From JACQHM01 sp964535215 (GTDB taxonomy: Bacteria > Methylomirabilota > Methylomirabilia > Methylomirabilales > JACQHM01), in assembly GCA_964535215.1 (NCBI GenBank), contig CAZHST010000064.1:1-14888 (forward strand): a stretch of DNA of 14,888 bases, written 5' to 3'. The notes under the pieces are model-generated. The model was not told where the DNA came from, ran no database searches, and saw only the letters and a program-made list of their open reading frames with translations. Shown here in pieces: positions 13,399 through 14,888 of the stretch. Position 1 is the first letter of the stretch; each line of letters starts with the position of its first letter. The position numbers and the translations under genes are program-made.

Positions 13399-13929
13399 TT
13401 AGCGCCACTTGACGGTGCACCCCACCGGCTTCGTCTCCCGGATGCTAGGCTCCTGGCCTTTCAAGACGGCCTCGATGGCCTCCCGGAAGTAGTGGTGCCG
13501 GACCGCCTGGGGGTTCTCGTAGTTATCATCGGGCGCTCCATGATAGCGGAGCCTCCCCTCCTGGTCGAACAGGAAGATCTCCGGCGTCCGCTCGGCCCCA
13601 TAGGCCCGGGCCACCTCCTGGGTCTCGTCGAAGACGTAGGGGAACGGGTAGCCCTTCATCCGGGCCCGCTCCTTCATGGCCTCGAAGCCGTCCTCAGGGT
13701 ACTTGGCCGGGTCGTTGCTGCTGACCAGGACGAACTGGACGCCCCGGTCGGCGTACTCCTTCTGGAGCTGGATGATCCGCTCCTCCCAGGCCTGGACGTA
13801 AGGGCAGTGGTTTGCCCAGAAGATGACGGCCAGTGCCTTTTTGTCCTTGAAATCGCCGGGTGTATAGGTTTTCCCGTCCACCCCCTTCAGGCTGAAGGGG
13901 ATGATCGAGTCGTTGATCGCTAACGCCAT
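13399..13929 (-). CDS. Thioredoxin-fold redoxin family protein with altered CxxC (ANHC)
   Basis: 176 residues, cytoplasmic (no signal), with a peroxiredoxin/TlpA-like thioredoxin fold: SFSL-type start (IIPFSLKGVDGKTY), LAVIFWANHCPYVQAWEERI, FVLVSSNDP, GAERTPEIFLFDQEG with the cis-Pro, and the tail KPVGCTVKWR. Members of this family usually carry F-x-CNHCPYV; here the first Cys is Ala (residue 39), leaving Cys42 and the C-terminal Cys171, which is itself typical for the family. It could work as a one-Cys peroxidase-like enzyme with Cys171 as resolving residue, but that is inference. The start at 13929 has GAGGAGGGGAGAG. Neighbours are mazG and the zinc-ribbon gene. Confidence 0.82.
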   Translation of the reverse strand: MALAINDSIIPFSLKGVDGKTYTPGDFKDKKALAVIFWANHCPYVQAWEERIIQLQKEYADRGVQFVLVSSNDPAKYPEDGFEAMKERARMKGYPFPYVFDETQEVARAYGAERTPEIFLFDQEGRLRYHGAPDDNYENPQAVRHHYFREAIEAVLKGQEPSIRETKPVGCTVKWR

Positions 13930-13947
13930 TCTCTCCCCTCCTCACTT

Positions 13948-14253
13948 TTATCCTTCCCAGGGGATCTCCTGCCCGCACCCCTGGCACTTCCAGAGTTGCC
14001 CGCCTCTGATCCGGCCGTGGAAGCTATCCCGCACGTACTGCGGCCGGCCGCAGAAGCACTTGAACGCCATCGGGTCCCGTAGGTCCACCTGGACGGCCCG
14101 GTCAATCCCCGGCCAGACCAGGACGATGCCCGGACCCCGAGGGCCGAGGTAACGCCCCAGGCGGAAGATGATGAGACGACGGAAGGGGGCCACGACCTTC
14201 ACCGCAGCCCCCAGGTACCACACAATCGCCAACGTCACGAGAAATTTGGTCAT
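13948..14253 (-). CDS. Short slipin N-terminus fused to a zinc ribbon
   Basis: 101 residues from the ATG at 14253 (GGGAGG just before it); a GTG at 14283 would add ten residues. Residues 1-22 form a membrane segment, then APFRRLIIFRLGRYLGPRGP and VWPGIDRAVQVDLRD match the beginning of slipin/stomatin proteins and parallel the slipin gene in this window. Instead of the rest of the SPFH domain, the chain ends in a Cys-rich module: KCFCG (Cys66, Cys68) and WKCQGCGQEIPWEG (Cys90, Cys93), probably one Zn or Fe site. No frameshift is needed to read it through, so it seems a genuine domain recombination or remnant. Function unknown. Confidence 0.65.
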   Translation of the reverse strand: MTKFLVTLAIVWYLGAAVKVVAPFRRLIIFRLGRYLGPRGPGIVLVWPGIDRAVQVDLRDPMAFKCFCGRPQYVRDSFHGRIRGGQLWKCQGCGQEIPWEG

Positions 14254-14362
14254 GACCTCCCTGGGGAGGAACACCTCAGACACAGGTATTATACACGAAG
14301 AGGGAGGAGAGACAAGGATGAACGCAGGGACGGATCATTAGGTCCCGTTGCGAAAGGGGAGA

Positions 14363-14856
14363 TTACCGCCCCACCACATGGAACTCCCAACCGATATGGT
14401 TACCTGGAAGGGGGTAAAGGACCTCCGGCGTGTCGGTCTGGACAAGTCGGCGAACCGCTTGTGGAGTCGCCCCTTGTCCTCGTTGGGGGGGTCCTCCTCT
14501 TCCTCCTGCCCTTCGGCTGAGAAGAAGAGGGAACCGAGCCGGTCCAGAGCGACGCTGTGAGGGTTTTTGAAGGGAGGGCCTATCAGGGGGATCAGCTGGC
14601 CATCTTCCAGATTCACCTGGAAGACGGTCCCCCCTTGGGGTTCCCCCTCCCTTTGCAACCGCTCCGCGGCCACCAGGAGCTGCCCATCAGGGGTCAGGAC
14701 CAGCCCTCGGGGGCGCTTGAGGCCTGTGACGATGAGTGTGACCAGGCCTGAGGCCTCGATCCGGAAGAGGCTTCCCCCGGCCTCTGCTTCACCCTCGGCA
14801 GCCACATAGATGTTCCCCTGGCTATCCACGGCCACCGTTCCTAAAAACGTAAGCAT
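14363..14856 (-). pseudogene. NHL/SMP-30-like beta-propeller fragment, frameshifted
   Basis: The first part (from about 14856) has repeated propeller motifs: GTVAVDSQGNIYVAAEG, RPRGLVLTPDGQLLVAAE and NPHSVALDRLGSLFFSAEG, typical of NHL or SMP-30-like repeats. After EEEED the frame degenerates into Arg/Ser-rich sequence, but shifting at the 7-base C tract (14491-14485 on the minus strand) opens a convincing end, RRLVQTDTPEVLYPLPGNHI then GWEFHVVGR, with TAA at 14363. An eighth C would restore one frame. The N-terminus also looks truncated: the ATG at 14856 has no ribosome binding site and TGA and TAA lie in frame just upstream. Either a decayed gene or a sequencing error in the homopolymer. 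Confidence 0.6.
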
Positions 14857-14879
14857 TCATGCGTAAATCCGCGCTTACG
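14848..14879. repeat. Inverted repeat at the right edge
   Basis: CGTAAGC (14848-14854) is mirrored by GCTTACG (14873-14879) around 18 bases that contain another GCGTAA. It spans the supposed start of the propeller gene fragment, so it may mark the point where that gene was broken. Type unknown. Confidence 0.35.
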
Positions 14880-14888
14880 ACGCCGGGC

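Overview
The window is GC-rich and densely coded, and almost every gene lies on the minus strand with strong purine-rich ribosome binding sites. Signal peptides, a lipobox and a beta-barrel porin ending in Phe indicate a Gram-negative-type (diderm) bacterium. I cannot place the phylum with confidence; an uncultured lineage of the NC10/Rokubacteria kind is only a guess. No rRNA, tRNA, CRISPR array or transposase was seen, and no stretch over 300 bases lacks a gene.

Left block (1-3390, minus): an ECF sigma factor and its zinc-finger anti-sigma factor overlap by 4 bases, followed by a large outer-membrane porin-like protein and the start of a lipoprotein that runs off the window. Diverging from them (3669-4025, plus) is a small secreted protein built from 35-residue repeats.

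Central block (4041-9555, minus): a mercury-handling cluster under its own ECF sigma/anti-sigma pair, with no MerR gene in the window. In transcription order it holds the sigma factor, a membrane anti-sigma factor with zinc finger, a MerP-like HMA protein, a TlpA-like thioredoxin, MerT, an AhpD-like protein ending in Cys-Cys-Pro, a 23-residue Cys-Cys peptide, a hairpin terminator/attenuator, MerC, MerA and a tiny desulforedoxin-like protein, then a terminator. The main discovery is that two of these genes appear to be selenoprotein genes. The MerP-like gene has two in-frame UGA codons exactly where the HMA motif GMTCxxC should have its cysteines (U-x3-U). The desulforedoxin-like gene has UGA in place of the second Cys of its Cys-Cys pair. 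Downstream of both lies a stem-loop with the same geometry: 22 nt from the (last) UGA to a 5-nt loop of form NGGNG. Together these suggest a selenocysteine-based mercury (or other soft-metal) capture and reduction system, with metal passed between vicinal thiol/selenol pairs.

Right block (9649-14856, minus): a nucleotidyltransferase-like protein, a slipin/NfeD membrane-protease pair, MazG, a thioredoxin-fold protein lacking the first Cys of its motif, a short slipin-N-terminus/zinc-ribbon fusion, and an NHL/SMP-30-like gene with a frameshift in a 7-base homopolymer. These look mostly like housekeeping or stress genes in close tandem.
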